From contig QZLF01000004.1 in assembly GCA_016771945.1 (NCBI GenBank), positions 1 through 64,000 of the forward strand: a stretch of DNA of 64,000 nucleotides, read 5' to 3'. The notes beneath the pieces are model-generated. The model did not search any database, was not told where the DNA came from, and worked only from the letters and a program-made list of their open reading frames with translations. Shown piece after piece: positions 1 through 9,480 of this stretch. Made by a program: the position numbers and the translations under genes. Origin of the DNA: Candidatus Leucobacter sulfamidivorax (lineage in GTDB: Bacteria > Actinomycetota > Actinomycetes > Actinomycetales > Microbacteriaceae). Position 1 is the stretch's first letter. The number at the start of each line of letters is the position of its first letter.

Positions 1-118
1 TGTTACGGTGGTTATAGCGTCAGGGAAACGCCCGGATCCTTTCCGAACCCGGAAGCTAAGGCTGACAGCGCCGATGGTACTGCACTCGGGAGGGTGTGGG
101 AGAGTAGGACACCGCCGG
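1..118 (+). rRNA. rrf: 5S ribosomal RNA
   Basis: The first ~118 bases have the 5S layout: a GGTTATAGCG-type 5' part, the loop segment CCGAACCCGGAAGCTAAG, and a 3' GGGAGAGTAGGACACCGCC segment that pairs back to the 5' end. The gene begins within a base or two of the window edge, so the rest of the rRNA operon lies to the left. A strong hairpin follows immediately. Exact ends are estimated from the helix I pairing. Confidence 0.93.
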
Positions 119-129
119 ACCTCTTCATC

Positions 130-160
130 AGGGGCCGACCTCATCTCGAGGTCGGCCCCT
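130..160 (+). terminator. Intrinsic terminator of the rRNA operon
   Basis: A perfect 13-bp stem (AGGGGCCGACCTC / GAGGTCGGCCCCT) with a 5-nt loop lies just after the 5S gene and is followed by GTTTCATTT. Position and T-rich tail fit a rho-independent terminator of the rrn transcript. Confidence 0.9.
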
Positions 161-205
161 GTTTCATTTAGCGACTCCGAGGGCGGGCTGGATTCGCCGC
201 TCCGG

Positions 206-240
206 TAGGATTGATCAAGACGCTCGGACAAAGCGGAGGG
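206..240 (+). promoter_or_regulatory. Candidate promoter -10 and RBS of the mrp operon
   Basis: TAGGAT (206-211) resembles an actinobacterial -10 element. GGAGGG (235-240) is a good ribosome binding site 9 nt before the ATG at 250. No convincing -35 is visible. The strong RBS is the reason for preferring the ATG at 250 over the TTG at 211. Confidence 0.35.
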
Positions 241-249
241 GAGCGGCGG

Positions 250-3141
250 ATGGAGATGATGACGACCGCGCTTCTCGTCCTCTCCATCGTGGCTCTGCTC
301 TCCTACCCCCTCATCCGGCGTTTCAGACGCAACGCATTCTTCGTCGCGGCCGCGGCTCTCGCCGCGGTCTTTGTTCTGTTCGCCCTCCAGGCGCCGGCGA
401 TCCTGAGCGGGGAGGTGCTGGAGGAGCGCCTGAGCTGGGTCCCGCAACTGGGCCTCGACCTCGCCCTGCGCCTCGACGTGCTCTCCCTCATGTTCGCGCT
501 GCTCGTCAGCGGAGTCGGCGCGCTCGTGCTGCTCTACTGCCGCAACTACTTCGAGGACGGAGAGGACGGCCTCGCCCGTTTCGGCTCCGTCTTCCTGGGC
601 TTCGCGGTCTCGATGCTCGGGCTCGTGCTCGCGGACAACATCTACCTGCTCTTCGTCTTCTGGGAGTGCACGAGCGTCTTCTCCTTCCTGCTGATCGGCC
701 ACGCCTCCCGCCAGCGCACGAGCCGCGCGGCCGCGCTGCAGGCGCTCATGGTCACGACCGCGGGCGGGCTCGCCATGCTGGTCGGCCTGGTGATCCTGCA
801 CGCGCTCACCGGTTCGGCGGAGCTCAGCGCGATCGTGGCGGCCCCGCCCACGGGCGCGCTCACGAGCGTGGCGGTCTACCTCGTCCTCGCGGGGGCGCTC
901 TCGAAGAGCGCGATCTTCCCCTTCCACTTCTGGCTGCCCGGCGCGATGGCGGCCCCCACCCCGGTGAGCGCGTACCTCCACGCGGCCGCGATGGTGAAGG
1001 CGGGCATCTTCCTCCTCCTGCGGATCGGCCCCGGCTTCGACGACGTCCCCGGGTACCGCGAGACCCTCGTGGTGCTCGGAGCGATCACGATGCTGAACGG
1101 AGGCATCCGCGCGCTCAGGCAGTTCGACATCAAGCTCATCGTCGCCCACGGCACGGTCAGCCAGCTCGGCCTGATGGTCATGGTGATCGGCGTCGGCGGC
1201 CCCGAGGCCGCGTTCGCGGGCCTCGCACTGGTCATCGCCCACGCCATCGCCAAAGCGCCCCTCTTCCTCACCGTCGGCATCGTCGACCACCGCACCGGCA
1301 CCCGCGACCTGCGCAAGCTCAGCGGCCTCGGCAGGCGGGCCCCCGTGCTCGCCGCGATCGCGATCCTCGCGGGCGCCAGCATGGCGGGGCTGCCGCCCTT
1401 CCTCGGCTTCGTGGCGAAGGAGGCGGCGTTCACCGAGCTGCTCGCGATCGGGCAGGAGCGCCCCCTCGGCGCCGTGGTGCTCGTGCTCGCGGCGATCGGC
1501 AGCGTGCTGACGGTGGCCTACACCGCCCGCTTCCTCTGGGGGGCCTTCGCGACCAAGCGCGACATCCAGCTCTGCACGATCGTCCACCACGAGTCGCCGG
1601 CGATCCTCGTCGCCCCCGCGATCTTCGCCGCCCTGACGCTCGTCGGAGGGCTCTGCGCCGCGCTCCTCGACCCCTGGTTCCACGGGGCCGTGGGCGCGAG
1701 CGCCGCGGGCCATCTGGCGCTCTGGCACGGACTCACCCCGGCGCTCGGCATCTCGGCCGCCGTGCTGCTCGCGGGCGGGCTGCTCTTCTGGGCGCTGATC
1801 CGCAGGCGCGCCCCGCTGCCCGCGGTGCCCGAGCAGTTCTCCGCCTCGCACGCCTACTGGCTCATCACGCACTGGGTCGACGTGATCGCCGTGCGGCTCA
1901 CGGCGCTCACCCAGCGCGGTTCGCTGCCCTTCTACCTCGCCGTCATCCTCGCGGTGCTCATCGCGAGCCTGGGCGGCACCGTCATCGCGACGGGGAGCTG
2001 GCCCGTGGAGTTCGTCGCGGCGAGCTCGCCCGTGCAGGTCTCGCTCGCGGTCGTGGCCATCACGGCGGCGCTCTTCGTGCTGCGCGCCCGCACCCGCTTC
2101 CAGGCCGTCGTGCTGGTCGGGGTGACCGGCTATGCCATGGCCGCGATCTTCGCCCTGCACGGGGCGCCGGATCTCGCGCTCACCCAGGCGCTCGTCGAGA
2201 CGGTGACCCTCATCGCCTTCGTGCTGGTGATCCGCCGCCTGCCGCAGCACATCACCCTCCGCCGCAGCAGCACGGTGAAGCGCTGGATCCGCGCGCTGCT
2301 CGGGGCGGGGGTCGGCCTCTCGCTCGGAACGGTGGCGCTCGTCGCGATGGGCTCGCGCGTGGCGGATCCGATCTCGCTCCTGCTGCCGGAGCTCGCCTAC
2401 GAGGGCGGGCACGGCAAGAACGTCGTCAACGTGATGCTCGTCGACATCCGCGGCTGGGACACCCTGGGCGAGCTCTCGGTGATCCTCGCCGCCGCGACCG
2501 GCGTCGCCTCGCTGGTCTTCATCAGCACCCGTGCCGACCGGCTGCCGAAGCTGAGCCGGCAGGAGGCCCAGTCGCAGGTGCGCGAGTATCTGCGCCGCGT
2601 GGCCGACCCGAACGACCCCGCGAGGCGTCGCACCTGGATGCTCGCGGGCCGCAACCTCGACCCCTCCCGGCGCTCGATCATCCTCGAGGTCGTGGTGCGC
2701 CTGATCTTCCACGCGCTCATGCTGCTCTCCTTCTACCTGCTGCTCACCGGGCACAACACGCCGGGCGGCGGGTTCACGGGCGGCCTCGTCGTCGGTCTCG
2801 CGCTCGTGGCGCGCTATCTGACCGGCGGACGCGACGAGCTGGGCGCGACGGTGCCGATCGACGCCGGCCGCATCCTGGGGGCGGGCCTCGCCCTCGCCGC
2901 CACGATGGCGCTGCTGCCGCTCTTCTTCGGCCAGGCCGCCCTCGCCTCGGCCTGGATCGACCTCGACCTCGGGCCCTTCGGCACGCTGCCGCTCGTCACC
3001 TCGACGCTCTTCGACGTCGGCGTCTATCTCGTGGTGTTCGGGCTCGTGCTCGACGTGCTGCGGAGCCTCGGCGCCGAGGTCGACCGCCAGGAGGAGACGG
3101 ACCGCGAAGCCGCCCCGCAGCACGAGGGGGCGCGCCGATGA
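250..3141 (+). CDS. mrpA: Mrp Na+/H+ antiporter subunit A, fused to subunit B
   Basis: Largest subunit of the multi-subunit Mrp (Mnh/Pha) secondary antiporter, which exchanges cytoplasmic Na+ (or K+) for protons across the membrane. 963 residues. The N-terminal ~400 residues are a complex-I-like proton channel with the conserved Glu in FWECTSVFSF (about residue 139) and Lys in LSKSAIFPFHFW (about 219). A DUF4040/MrpA C-terminal part (FALHGAPDLALTQALVET) lies near 630-660. The last ~140 residues are an MnhB domain (LLTGHNTPGGGFTGGL, near 830), so subunit B is fused here as in PhaAB-type systems and no separate mrpB follows. First gene of six; its TGA overlaps the mrpC ATG (ATGA). Start chosen by the GGAGGG site. 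Confidence 0.93.
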   Translation: MEMMTTALLVLSIVALLSYPLIRRFRRNAFFVAAAALAAVFVLFALQAPAILSGEVLEERLSWVPQLGLDLALRLDVLSLMFALLVSGVGALVLLYCRNYFEDGEDGLARFGSVFLGFAVSMLGLVLADNIYLLFVFWECTSVFSFLLIGHASRQRTSRAAALQALMVTTAGGLAMLVGLVILHALTGSAELSAIVAAPPTGALTSVAVYLVLAGALSKSAIFPFHFWLPGAMAAPTPVSAYLHAAAMVKAGIFLLLRIGPGFDDVPGYRETLVVLGAITMLNGGIRALRQFDIKLIVAHGTVSQLGLMVMVIGVGGPEAAFAGLALVIAHAIAKAPLFLTVGIVDHRTGTRDLRKLSGLGRRAPVLAAIAILAGASMAGLPPFLGFVAKEAAFTELLAIGQERPLGAVVLVLAAIGSVLTVAYTARFLWGAFATKRDIQLCTIVHHESPAILVAPAIFAALTLVGGLCAALLDPWFHGAVGASAAGHLALWHGLTPALGISAAVLLAGGLLFWALIRRRAPLPAVPEQFSASHAYWLITHWVDVIAVRLTALTQRGSLPFYLAVILAVLIASLGGTVIATGSWPVEFVAASSPVQVSLAVVAITAALFVLRARTRFQAVVLVGVTGYAMAAIFALHGAPDLALTQALVETVTLIAFVLVIRRLPQHITLRRSSTVKRWIRALLGAGVGLSLGTVALVAMGSRVADPISLLLPELAYEGGHGKNVVNVMLVDIRGWDTLGELSVILAAATGVASLVFISTRADRLPKLSRQEAQSQVREYLRRVADPNDPARRRTWMLAGRNLDPSRRSIILEVVVRLIFHALMLLSFYLLLTGHNTPGGGFTGGLVVGLALVARYLTGGRDELGATVPIDAGRILGAGLALAATMALLPLFFGQAALASAWIDLDLGPFGTLPLVTSTLFDVGVYLVVFGLVLDVLRSLGAEVDRQEETDREAAPQHEGARR

Positions 3142-3599
3142 CCATGCCCCTCGCCCTCCTCGCCATCATGGTGGTGCTCTTCGCCTGCGGCGTCTACCTG
3201 CTGCTCGACCGCAGCCTGACCCGCGTGCTGCTGGGCTTCCTGCTCGTCGGCAACGCGACCAATCTGCTGCTGTTCCTCACGAGCGGCTCCTTCGGCGCGG
3301 CCCCCATCTACGGCGATGCCGAGGCGGGGGAGATGAGCGATCCGCTGCCGCAGGCCTTCATCCTCACCTCGATCGTGATCACCTTCGGGGTGAGCGCCTT
3401 CATGCTCGCGCTCATCTACCGCTCGTGGCGCCTCGCGCAGCAGGACGAGGACGTCGTGCACGACGACGATCTCGACGTGGAGCTCGCCGAGTCCGAGGCG
3501 CTCACGACCGAGGAGGTCACCGACGAGGATCTCGCGGAGACCCCGGAGTTCGAGGACGAGCAGGACGAGCACGACGAGAGGCGGGGGGCCGCGTCATGA
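3138..3599 (+). CDS. mrpC: Mrp antiporter subunit C (NuoK-like) with acidic tail
   Basis: Small NuoK-like membrane subunit of the Mrp complex, 153 residues. Three hydrophobic segments and the family motif GNATNLLLF followed by DPLPQAFILTSIVITFG are clear. The C-terminus carries an extra ~50-residue, highly acidic tail (many D/E runs, e.g. HDDDLDVELAESEA) that goes beyond the usual ~115-residue core; because MrpC ends on the cytoplasmic face in the family, the tail is probably cytoplasmic. Start overlaps the mrpA stop by 4 bp and its own stop overlaps the mrpD start, indicating translational coupling. Confidence 0.93.
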   Translation: MTMPLALLAIMVVLFACGVYLLLDRSLTRVLLGFLLVGNATNLLLFLTSGSFGAAPIYGDAEAGEMSDPLPQAFILTSIVITFGVSAFMLALIYRSWRLAQQDEDVVHDDDLDVELAESEALTTEEVTDEDLAETPEFEDEQDEHDERRGAAS

Positions 3600-5272
3600 C
3601 CTCCCTGATCCCGCTCGTCGTGCTGATCCCGCTCGGCTGCGCCGCGCTCGCGCTCGCGCTGCCCGGCCGCCGGCGCGCCCAGCAGCTCATCACCGTGGCC
3701 GCGCTCACCGCGGTGCTCGTGCTGGGGCTCTCGTTCATGTGGGCGGTCGACGCGCACGGCACCCTCGTGATGGAGGTCGGCGGCTGGGCGGCGCCCTTCG
3801 GCATCGCGCTGGTGGTGGATCGCCTGACGGCGCTCATGCTCGCCGTCTCGGCCGTGGTGCTGCTCGGCGTGCTGCTGTTCTCGCTGGGGCAGGGTCTCGC
3901 CGACGGCGACGAGGAGACGCCGGTCTCGATCTACTACCCGACCTACCTCGTGCTGGGCGCGGGCGTCTGCAACGCCTTCATCGCGGGCGACCTGTTCAAC
4001 CTCTACGTCGGCTTCGAGGTCCTGCTCGTCGCCAGCTACGTGCTCATTACGCTCGGCGGCACGGGCCCCAGGATCCGCGCCGGCGTGACCTACGTCGTCG
4101 TCTCGCTGGTCTCCTCGATCCTGTTCCTCGCCTCGATCGCGCTCGTCTACGCGGCGACCGGCACGGTGAACATGGCGCAGCTGACACTGCGCATCGCGGA
4201 GCTGCCCGACACCGTGCAGCTGCTGCTCAATCTGGCGCTCCTCATCGCCTTCGGTGTGAAGGCCGCGATCTTCCCGCTCGCCTTCTGGCTGCCGGACTCC
4301 TATCCGACGGCTCCCGCGCCGGTCACCGCGGTCTTCGCCGGCCTGCTCACGAAGGTGGGCGTCTACGCGATCATCCGCAGCCAGACCCTGCTCTTCCCGG
4401 AGTCGAGCATCGATCCGCTGCTGCTCGCGATCGCGGCCCTCACCCTGCTCGTCGGCATCCTGGGCGCGGTGTCGCAGGCCGACATCAAGCGACTGCTCTC
4501 CTTCACCCTCATCAGCCACATCGGCTATCTGATCTTCGGCATCGCACTCGCGACCCCCGCCGGCTACGCGGCGACGATCTACTACATCGCCCACCACATC
4601 GTCGTGCAGACCACGCTCTTCCTCGCGGTCGGCCTGCTCGAGCGGCAGGGCGGCACGACCTCGCTCGCGAGCCTGGGGGGCATGCTGCGCGCGGCACCGG
4701 TCGTCGCGGTGCTCTTCTTCATCCCGATGCTGAACCTCGGCGGCATCCCGCCGTTCTCGGGCTTCATCGGCAAGCTCGGCCTCTTCACCGCGGGCGCGGA
4801 GCTCGGCACCCCCGGCGCCTACTGGCTGATCGGGATCGGCGCGCTCGTGTCGCTGCTCACGCTCTACGCGCTCGCCCGCGCCTGGAGCCTCGCGTTCTGG
4901 CGCACGCGCGCGGCGGCGCTCGGCGGCCCGCAGGCGCCGAAGCCCGCGTCGACGGAGGCGCTCGTGCTGCAGGGCCGGGAGGTCGCGCTGCTCGAGCGGC
5001 TGCACGACGCGCCCGACGCGCGCCCGCTGCAGCAGCAGCGCGAGACGCCCAGGCTGATGATCACCGCGACGACCGGCATGGTGGTCGTGGGCCTGGCGCT
5101 CACGGTCTTCGCCGGCCCGCTCTACGCGTACGCGACGCGCGCCGGGGAGGACCTCATGCAGCCCGGTCTCATGGTCGAGCGGGTGCTGGGCGAGGACGGC
5201 CCCGGGCTGGGCGGCGGGAGCGGCGTCACCGACCCGGAGTACGACCCGTATCAGGGGGGAGGCGAGCGCTGA
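3596..5272 (+). CDS. mrpD: Mrp antiporter subunit D (NuoN/M-like)
   Basis: Second large proton-conducting subunit, 558 residues, homologous to complex I antiporter-like subunits. It has about 14 membrane segments, the Glu in NLYVGFEVLLV (about residue 140) and the Lys in FGVKAAIFPLAFWLPDSYPT (about 222) expected of a proton path. A long hydrophilic insert rich in R/E/Q (roughly residues 440-490) precedes the last membrane helix. The C-terminal ~40 residues are glycine-rich and polar. ATG overlaps the mrpC stop, and its TGA overlaps the mrpE ATG. Together with mrpA it should form the ion translocation core. Confidence 0.94.
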   Translation: MTSLIPLVVLIPLGCAALALALPGRRRAQQLITVAALTAVLVLGLSFMWAVDAHGTLVMEVGGWAAPFGIALVVDRLTALMLAVSAVVLLGVLLFSLGQGLADGDEETPVSIYYPTYLVLGAGVCNAFIAGDLFNLYVGFEVLLVASYVLITLGGTGPRIRAGVTYVVVSLVSSILFLASIALVYAATGTVNMAQLTLRIAELPDTVQLLLNLALLIAFGVKAAIFPLAFWLPDSYPTAPAPVTAVFAGLLTKVGVYAIIRSQTLLFPESSIDPLLLAIAALTLLVGILGAVSQADIKRLLSFTLISHIGYLIFGIALATPAGYAATIYYIAHHIVVQTTLFLAVGLLERQGGTTSLASLGGMLRAAPVVAVLFFIPMLNLGGIPPFSGFIGKLGLFTAGAELGTPGAYWLIGIGALVSLLTLYALARAWSLAFWRTRAAALGGPQAPKPASTEALVLQGREVALLERLHDAPDARPLQQQRETPRLMITATTGMVVVGLALTVFAGPLYAYATRAGEDLMQPGLMVERVLGEDGPGLGGGSGVTDPEYDPYQGGGER

Positions 5273-5817
5273 TGTCCCCCAGACGGAAGTACGAGCGGGT
5301 GCTGCTGCGGTGGCACGAGATGCCGCTGCTGCTCGGGCTCGTGATCACCTGGATGGCGCTCTGGCACGAGGTGTCGTGGATGAGCCTCGTGAGCGGCGTG
5401 CTGGTCTCGATCGTCGCGATGCGCCTGTTCTACCTGCCGCCGGTCGAGCTGGCCGGTCGCTTCAACATCTGGTGGGCGGCGCGCTACCTCGCCTACTTCC
5501 TGTGGCACCTGGGCCTCGCCTCGGCGCAGGTCGCCTGGCTCGCGGTGCGGCCCGGGCCGCCCCCGCGCACGGGCATCGTCGCGATGCAGCTGCGCACCCA
5601 CTCCGACTTCCTGTTGACCATGGTGGGCCTCACGGTGTCCCTCATCCCGGGTTCGCTCGTGGTCGAGGTGGATCGCTTCGGCTCGGTGCTCTACCTGCAC
5701 GTGCTGAACACCCCCACCGAGCGCGAGATCGAGCGGGCCCGGCGGCAGACGGCGCGCATCGAGGAGCTGCTGATCCGGGCCGTCGGATCCCGCGAGGATC
5801 TGGAGGCCGTACGATGA
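5272..5817 (+). CDS. mrpE: Mrp antiporter subunit E
   Basis: MNHE-family subunit, 181 residues. Two or three N-terminal hydrophobic segments are followed by the family segment LRTHSDFLLTMVGLTVSLIPGSLVVEVD and a soluble C-terminal part that ends with an amphipathic helix. MrpE is needed for assembly or activity of the Mrp complex in studied systems. The ATG shares one base with the mrpD stop, and mrpF starts inside its last codons (ATGA overlap at 5814), so it is translationally coupled on both sides. Confidence 0.92.
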   Translation: MSPRRKYERVLLRWHEMPLLLGLVITWMALWHEVSWMSLVSGVLVSIVAMRLFYLPPVELAGRFNIWWAARYLAYFLWHLGLASAQVAWLAVRPGPPPRTGIVAMQLRTHSDFLLTMVGLTVSLIPGSLVVEVDRFGSVLYLHVLNTPTEREIERARRQTARIEELLIRAVGSREDLEAVR

Positions 5818-6119
5818 GCGCCTTCCAGCTCGCGGTGACGATCGCCGCGATCGCCGGGCTCACGGTCACGGCGGTGTTCGCGATCGTGCGCATCGTGCGA
5901 GGGCCGACGATCCTCGACCGCATGGTCGCGAGCGACGTGCTGCTGACGACGCTGCTCATCGCTGTCGGCGCCGACATGGTGCTGCGGGGGCACACCGAGA
6001 GCATCCCGCTCATGACCGGCGTCGCCGCCACCGCGGTGCTCGCGACCATCGTCGTCGCGCGCTACGTGCGCCGCCGGGCCGAGCGCGATGCCGGGGGAGG
6101 GGGAGGCCGCGATGCCTGA
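5814..6119 (+). CDS. mrpF: Mrp antiporter subunit F
   Basis: Small MrpF/MnhF subunit, 101 residues with three predicted membrane helices and the conserved RGPTILDRMVASDVLLT segment between helices 1 and 2. The basic C-terminus (RYVRRRAERDAGG) is cytoplasmic by the positive-inside rule. MrpF is the subunit linked to Na+ and cholate efflux in Bacillus. The stop overlaps the mrpG start by 8 bp. Confidence 0.93.
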   Translation: MSAFQLAVTIAAIAGLTVTAVFAIVRIVRGPTILDRMVASDVLLTTLLIAVGADMVLRGHTESIPLMTGVAATAVLATIVVARYVRRRAERDAGGGGGRDA

Positions 6120-6480
6120 CACGCTGCTCGAGATGCTGCTCGACACCGCGGCGCTGCTGTGCCTGCTCGGCGCGGTGGTCCTCTCCGTCGTGGCGGGGAT
6201 CGGGCTGCTGCGCTTCCGCGACGTGCTGAGCCGTCTGCACGCGGCGACCAAGCCGCAGATCTTCGGCCTGCTGCTCGTCGTGGCCGCGATCGCGCTGGAT
6301 CAGCGATCCTTCGTGACCCTGCTCGCGCTGCTGCCCGTCTTCGTCTTCCAGTCGCTCACGGCCCCCGTGGCCGCGCACATGGTGGGCCGCGCCGCCTACC
6401 GCACCGGCCAGCTCGACCCCGAATCGCTCGTGGTCGACGAGCTCGCCCCCGCCGTGGAACGCGCGAACAGGAACGTGTAG
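6112..6480 (+). CDS. mrpG: Mrp antiporter subunit G
   Basis: MrpG/MnhG family, 122 residues with three membrane helices and the diagnostic segment GIGLLRFRDVLSRLHAATKPQIFGLLLV. An ATG at 6088 is also in frame, but the ATG at 6112 is preceded by GGGGGAGGGGGAG at a good distance and gives the usual family N-terminus (MPDTLLEMLLD). Last gene of the mrp operon; a hairpin begins 4 bp after the stop. Confidence 0.92.
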   Translation: MPDTLLEMLLDTAALLCLLGAVVLSVVAGIGLLRFRDVLSRLHAATKPQIFGLLLVVAAIALDQRSFVTLLALLPVFVFQSLTAPVAAHMVGRAAYRTGQLDPESLVVDELAPAVERANRNV

Positions 6481-6483
6481 AAA

Positions 6484-6522
6484 CGTGTAGAGGGGACCCG
6501 CGATGCGGATCCCCTCTACACG
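6484..6522. terminator. Bidirectional terminator between mrpG and aceB
   Basis: CGTGTAGAGGGGA (6484-6496) pairs perfectly with TCCCCTCTACACG (6510-6522), with further pairing inside (CCGC/GCGG). It sits between convergent genes only 51 bp apart, so it can end both transcripts. Confidence 0.85.
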
Positions 6523-6531
6523 CTCCGGGCG

Positions 6532-8148
6532 CTACGCGTCGACGAGGTAGCGGCTGTAGGCCGGCACGGTCAGGAACGCGGGGAAGTGGTCCCCGGTGGC
6601 GGCGTCGCGGAAGAGCTCGGCCGCGTCCTCGTAGCGGTCGCCCGCGAAGCGCGGGACCTCGGCCAGGGTCTCGGCGATGAGGCGCTCCACCCACTCGCGG
6701 GTGATGCGGCTGCCCTCCGCGGTCGACTGGTCCTGGTGGATCCACTGCCAGATCTGCGAGCGGCTGATCTCGGCGGTCGCGGCGTCCTCCATGAGGCCGT
6801 CGATGGCGACGGCCCCCTGGCCCCGCAGCCAGGCCTCGATGTAGCGGATCGCCACCGAGACGTTCTCGCGCACGCCGGTGTCGGTGATGTCGCGGCCGAT
6901 CCGCACGTCGAGCAGCTGCTCGGCGGTCACGGCGACGTCGTCGCGCTGCCGCTCGACCTGGTGGGGGCGGTCGCCGAGCACCGCGTCGAACTCCGCCTGC
7001 GCGATCGGGATGAGGTCGGGGTGCGCCACCCAGGTGCCGTCGAAGCCGTCGTTCGCCTCGCGGTGCTTGTCGGCGCGCACCTTCTCCTCCGCCCGGGCGG
7101 TCATCCCGGGGTCCTGGCGGTTCGGGATGAACGCGCTCATGCCGCCGATGGCGTGCGCGCCGCGCCTGTGGCAGGTCTGCACGAGCAGCTCGGTGTAGGC
7201 CCGCATGAACGGCACGGTCATCGTGACCTCGCTGCGGTCGGGCAGCACGAAGCGCGCGCCGCGGCCGCGGTAGTTCTTGATGATGGAGAAGATGTAGTCC
7301 CAGCGGCCGGCGTTGAGCCCGGCGATGTGATCCCGCATCACGTACAGGATCTCCTCCATCTCGAAGGCGGCCGGCAGCGTCTCGATGAGCACGGTCGCGC
7401 GGATCGTGCCGTGGGGGAGGCCGAGGTACTCCTCGGTGAAGCTGAAGACGTCGTCCCACAGCTTCGCCTCCTCGCTCGACTCGAGCTTGGCGATGTAGAA
7501 GTAGGGACCTCGACCGCGCTCGACGAGCTCGACGGCGTTGTGGAAGGCGTAGAGGCCGAAGTCGACGAGGCTGCCGCTCGCGGCGCCCGAGCGATCCTGC
7601 GCGTCGGTGAAGCGCAGGTGCTTCTCGACCAGGTGCCAGCCGCGCGGGCGCATCACGATCGTCGGCGTCTGCTCGGCCGTGACCTCGTAGCGCTTCCCCT
7701 CGGTGCTCGTGTAGGAGAGATGTCCGCGGATCGCGTCGAAGAGCGAGAGCTGCCCGCCGATCACGTTCGCCCAGGTGGGGCTCGTGGCGTCCTCCTGGTC
7801 GGCGAGCCAGACCCGCGCGCCCGAGTTCAGCGCGTTGATCGTCATCTTGGGGTCCGTCGGCCCCGTGATCTCGACGCGGCGGTCCTCGAGGCCGGGGCCG
7901 GGGCCGGCGACCCGCCAGCTCGGATCCTCGCGGATCGAGCGGGTGTCGTCGCGGAAGCGCGGATCCCGCCCGTTGCCGATCTCGTAGCGGCGGCGCTGGC
8001 GATCCGCCAGGCGCTCGTGGCGCGCGCCGCCGAAGCGGTGGTGCAGCTCGGTGAGGAACTCGAGGGCCTCGGGCGTGAGGATCTCGTCGGCCCGGGCGAT
8101 CGCGGGGGCGAGCACCTCGATGCGGGCGGTGGTCGTGGTGGTGGACAT
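6532..8148 (-). CDS. aceB: Malate synthase A
   Basis: Condenses glyoxylate with acetyl-CoA to malate, the second step of the glyoxylate bypass needed for growth on acetate, fatty acids or ethanol. 538 residues, the normal length of isoform A. Family segments seen include LADQEDATSPTW, RPRGWHLVEKH, TVLIETLPAAFEMEEILY and the C-terminal LMEDAATAEISRSQIWQW, which carries the catalytic acidic residues. The start lies 33 bp after the aceA stop on the same strand, so aceA-aceB form one operon. A divergent RamB-like regulator is upstream of aceA, as in Corynebacterium. Confidence 0.96.
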   Translation of the reverse strand: MSTTTTTARIEVLAPAIARADEILTPEALEFLTELHHRFGGARHERLADRQRRRYEIGNGRDPRFRDDTRSIREDPSWRVAGPGPGLEDRRVEITGPTDPKMTINALNSGARVWLADQEDATSPTWANVIGGQLSLFDAIRGHLSYTSTEGKRYEVTAEQTPTIVMRPRGWHLVEKHLRFTDAQDRSGAASGSLVDFGLYAFHNAVELVERGRGPYFYIAKLESSEEAKLWDDVFSFTEEYLGLPHGTIRATVLIETLPAAFEMEEILYVMRDHIAGLNAGRWDYIFSIIKNYRGRGARFVLPDRSEVTMTVPFMRAYTELLVQTCHRRGAHAIGGMSAFIPNRQDPGMTARAEEKVRADKHREANDGFDGTWVAHPDLIPIAQAEFDAVLGDRPHQVERQRDDVAVTAEQLLDVRIGRDITDTGVRENVSVAIRYIEAWLRGQGAVAIDGLMEDAATAEISRSQIWQWIHQDQSTAEGSRITREWVERLIAETLAEVPRFAGDRYEDAAELFRDAATGDHFPAFLTVPAYSRYLVDA

Positions 8149-8181
8149 CAGTGGAACTGCCTTTCTGCGTTCATGGGAGGG

Positions 8182-9480
8182 TCAGTGAAACTGACCCTCC
8201 TCGGTCGAACCCACGAGGGCGAGGGTGCTGGCGTCGGGGTTGAGGGCGGTCGAGATGGCGTCGAAGTAGCCGGTGCCGACCTCGCGCTGGTGCTTCGTGG
8301 CGGTGTAGCCGCGGGCCTCGTCGGCGAACTCGCGCTCCTGCAGCTCGACGTAGGCGCTCATGCCGCGACGGGCGTAGCCGTGCGCGAGATCGAACATCGA
8401 GCTGTTGAGGGCGTGGAAGCCCGCGAGGGTGATGAACTGGAAGGTGAAGCCCATCGCGCCGAGCTCGCGCTGGAACTTCGCGATCGTGTCGTCGTCGAGG
8501 TGCTTCTTCCAGTTGAACGAGGGGGAGCAGTTGTACGAGAGCATCTGATCGGGGAACTCGGCCTTCACGCCCTCGGCGAAGCGGCGCGCGAGGTCGAGGT
8601 CCGGGGTGCCGGTCTCCATCCAGATGAGGTCGCTGTAGGGGGCGTAGGCCTTCGCGCGGGCGATGCAGGGCGCGAGGCCGTTCGTCACCTTGTAGAAGCC
8701 CTCGGCGGTGCGCTCGCCGGTGATGAAGGGGCGGTCGCGCTCGTCGACGTCGCTCGTGATGAGCGTCGCCGCCTCGGCGTCGGTGCGGGCGATGATGACG
8801 CTCGGCACGCCGGCGACGTCGGCCGCGAGGCGCGCCGAGTTCAGGGTGCGCACGTGCTGCTGGGTGGGGATGAGCACCTTGCCGCCCAGGTGGCCGCACT
8901 TCTTCTCGCTCGCGAGCTGGTCCTCCCAGTGCACGCCCGAGGCGCCGGCGGCGATCATCGACTTCATGAGCTCGTACGCGTTCAGCGGGCCGCCGAAGCC
9001 GGCCTCGGCGTCGGCGACGATCGGCACGAGCCAGTCCTCGACCGTCTGGATGCCCTCGGCGTGCTCGATCTGGTCGGCGCGCAGCAGCGCGTTGTTGATG
9101 CGGCGCACGACCTGCGGCACCGAGTTGGCCGGGTAGAGACTCTGGTCGGGGTAGGTGTGGCCCGAGAGGTTGGCGTCGGCGGCGACCTGCCAGCCCGAGA
9201 GGTAGATGGCGCGCAGGCCGGCCTTCACCTGCTGCACGGCCTGGTTGCCGGTGAGGGCGCCCAGCGCGTTCGTGTAGCGGCCCTCGGCGGCCTCGGCGGT
9301 GAGCTGCTCCCAGAGCTTCTCGGCGCCGCGGCGGGCGAGCGTGTGCTCCTCCTGGACCCGACCCCGGAGCCTGACGACGTCGTCGGCGCTGTAGTCGCGG
9401 GAGATGCGCTCCCAGCGCGGATCGTTCGCCCAGTCCCAGGCCAGCTGCTCGGCGGGGGTCTGCGGTGCGTCGGTGCTCAT
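8182..9480 (-). CDS. aceA: Isocitrate lyase
   Basis: Splits isocitrate into succinate and glyoxylate, the first step of the glyoxylate shunt. 432 residues, matching the short (~430) bacterial ICL1 type. The catalytic loop KKCGH is at residues 193-197 (catalytic Cys195). [22 protein letters not shown] and the C-terminal STEEGQFH segment are typical. First gene of the aceA-aceB operon; its promoter should lie in the 172-bp gap shared with the divergent regulator gene. Confidence 0.97.
   Translation of the reverse strand: MSTDAPQTPAEQLAWDWANDPRWERISRDYSADDVVRLRGRVQEEHTLARRGAEKLWEQLTAEAAEGRYTNALGALTGNQAVQQVKAGLRAIYLSGWQVAADANLSGHTYPDQSLYPANSVPQVVRRINNALLRADQIEHAEGIQTVEDWLVPIVADAEAGFGGPLNAYELMKSMIAAGASGVHWEDQLASEKKCGHLGGKVLIPTQQHVRTLNSARLAADVAGVPSVIIARTDAEAATLITSDVDERDRPFITGERTAEGFYKVTNGLAPCIARAKAYAPYSDLIWMETGTPDLDLARRFAEGVKAEFPDQMLSYNCSPSFNWKKHLDDDTIAKFQRELGAMGFTFQFITLAGFHALNSSMFDLAHGYARRGMSAYVELQEREFADEARGYTATKHQREVGTGYFDAISTALNPDASTLALVGSTEEGQFH

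Noticed and set aside
8-208. 66-codon frame over the 5S rRNA
   Set aside because: Overlaps the 5S gene and its terminator; no RBS.
3416-5005. 529-codon minus-strand frame over mrpD
   Set aside because: Composition (R, E, Q, H runs) and the intact mrpD on the plus strand show it is a mirror frame.
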